Source of the DNA: JALYTY01 sp964546935
GTDB taxonomy: Bacteria > Vulcanimicrobiota > Vulcanimicrobiia > Vulcanimicrobiales > Vulcanimicrobiaceae
Direction of reading: 5' to 3'
NCBI GenBank assembly: GCA_964546935.1
Contig: CAZJLJ010000114.1
Location: 1-5,345, forward strand
Length of the DNA stretch: 5,345 nt
Shown here: positions 5,085 to 5,345 of the stretch, one piece after another
How positions within the stretch are numbered: the first letter of the stretch is position 1
Layout: each line of letters begins with the position of its first letter
The notes under the pieces: generated by a model
What the model was told of the DNA's origin: nothing
Database searches by the model: none
The model's input: the letters and a program-made list of their open reading frames with translations, nothing else
Translations under genes and position numbers: made by a program

Positions 5085-5112
5085 AACTGTTCGGATAACT
5101 GTTCTAGCTGTT
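5085..5112 (+). repeat. Short direct repeats after the COE gene
   Basis: AACTGTTC occurs at 5085-5092 and 5098-5105, with a third partial copy (CTGTT) at 5108-5112. They lie between the COE stop and the next gene and could be part of that gene's control region. No hairpin terminator is visible after the COE gene. Short repeats of this size are weak evidence. Confidence 0.3.
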
Positions 5113-5165
5113 TCTGGTCCCAACATAGGCCGCCCGGCATACTGGCGTTGTTATGACGACACAAA

Positions 5166-5345
5166 ATGCTGCAGACGGCTTATTGTCGCGTTTGTCGGGG
5201 CCCTCATACGAAACAGCTCATTATGGCGCTTATCTTTGCTGTTGCCGCCAGCGCTACGACATCCATTGCGTCGGCTCGGCCACTTCCCACCGTGCCCGCC
5301 GTGCAGAATATCACCGGCGATTACACTGTACAGATGATCGGTGGC
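5166..5345 (+). CDS. 5' end of a gene for a secreted protein, cut by the window end
   Basis: The frame from ATG 5166 stays open to the last base. It shows a signal peptide: a basic start (about 18 residues with Arg and Lys), a hydrophobic core LIMALIFAVAASATTS, and a likely cleavage after IASA before RPLPTVPAVQNITG. The mature part visible, DYTVQMIGG, looks like the first beta strand of an exported domain. ATG 5223 is the alternative start, but it would leave the signal peptide without a positive charge. No ribosome binding site is clear before either. A different frame from 5153 is also open to the end but reads as cysteine- and arginine-rich noise. Family not recognisable from this fragment. 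Confidence 0.55.
   Translation, partial: MLQTAYCRVCRGPHTKQLIMALIFAVAASATTSIASARPLPTVPAVQNITGDYTVQMIGG

Overview
The window comes from a bacterium of moderate GC content that I cannot place taxonomically. The gene types (HxlR regulator, SnoaL-like enzyme, VOC protein, ECF sigma factor with its own oxidoreductase) suit a free-living, soil-type chromosome. No mobile element, CRISPR array, tRNA or rRNA was found.

Left part (1-926): a divergent pair. An HxlR-family regulator with the family's N-terminal cysteine (CDS 62-448, minus) faces a SnoaL-like/NTF2-fold enzyme (504-926, plus). The 55 bp between them contain TACT-N7-AGTA, the operator pattern known for YodB-type redox-sensing HxlR proteins. 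This looks like a small thiol- or quinone-responsive switch.

Middle part (927-2280): no intact gene is convincing, but several coding remnants are readable. They are a plus-strand membrane-protein remnant with in-frame stops (about 928-1376), a minus-strand secreted-protein gene whose frame is shifted and later restored (1465-1935), and a minus-strand ORF lacking its 5' end (1916-2278). The truncated ORF begins against a strong bidirectional terminator (2281-2315).

Right-middle (2281-3207): an intact minus-strand VOC-fold (glyoxalase/bleomycin-resistance superfamily) gene (2340-2756) has its own ribosome binding site and a tentative promoter with a palindrome between -35 and -10. Upstream of it is a degraded minus-strand gene (2956-3207). 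Its first ~50 codons, read over three frame segments, match the start of NADPH-dependent FMN reductase-like flavoproteins.

Right part (3385-5345): an ECF41/SigJ-type sigma factor with a fused SnoaL-like C-terminal domain is followed one base later by an atypical SDR/NAD(P)H-binding protein. This is the expected ECF41-COE pairing, in which the sigma factor controls an adjacent oxidoreductase or epimerase gene. The window ends inside a gene for a secreted protein (from 5166).

Overall this is a stress/redox accessory neighbourhood: two intact regulator-enzyme modules, one detoxification-type enzyme and a set of decayed genes between them. The decay is mostly single-base indels, so assembly error has to be excluded before calling it biological. 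I did not find a clearly new system. The most informative points are the matched HxlR operator, the ECF41-COE pair with a possible promoter at the COE start, and the hidden pseudogenes.
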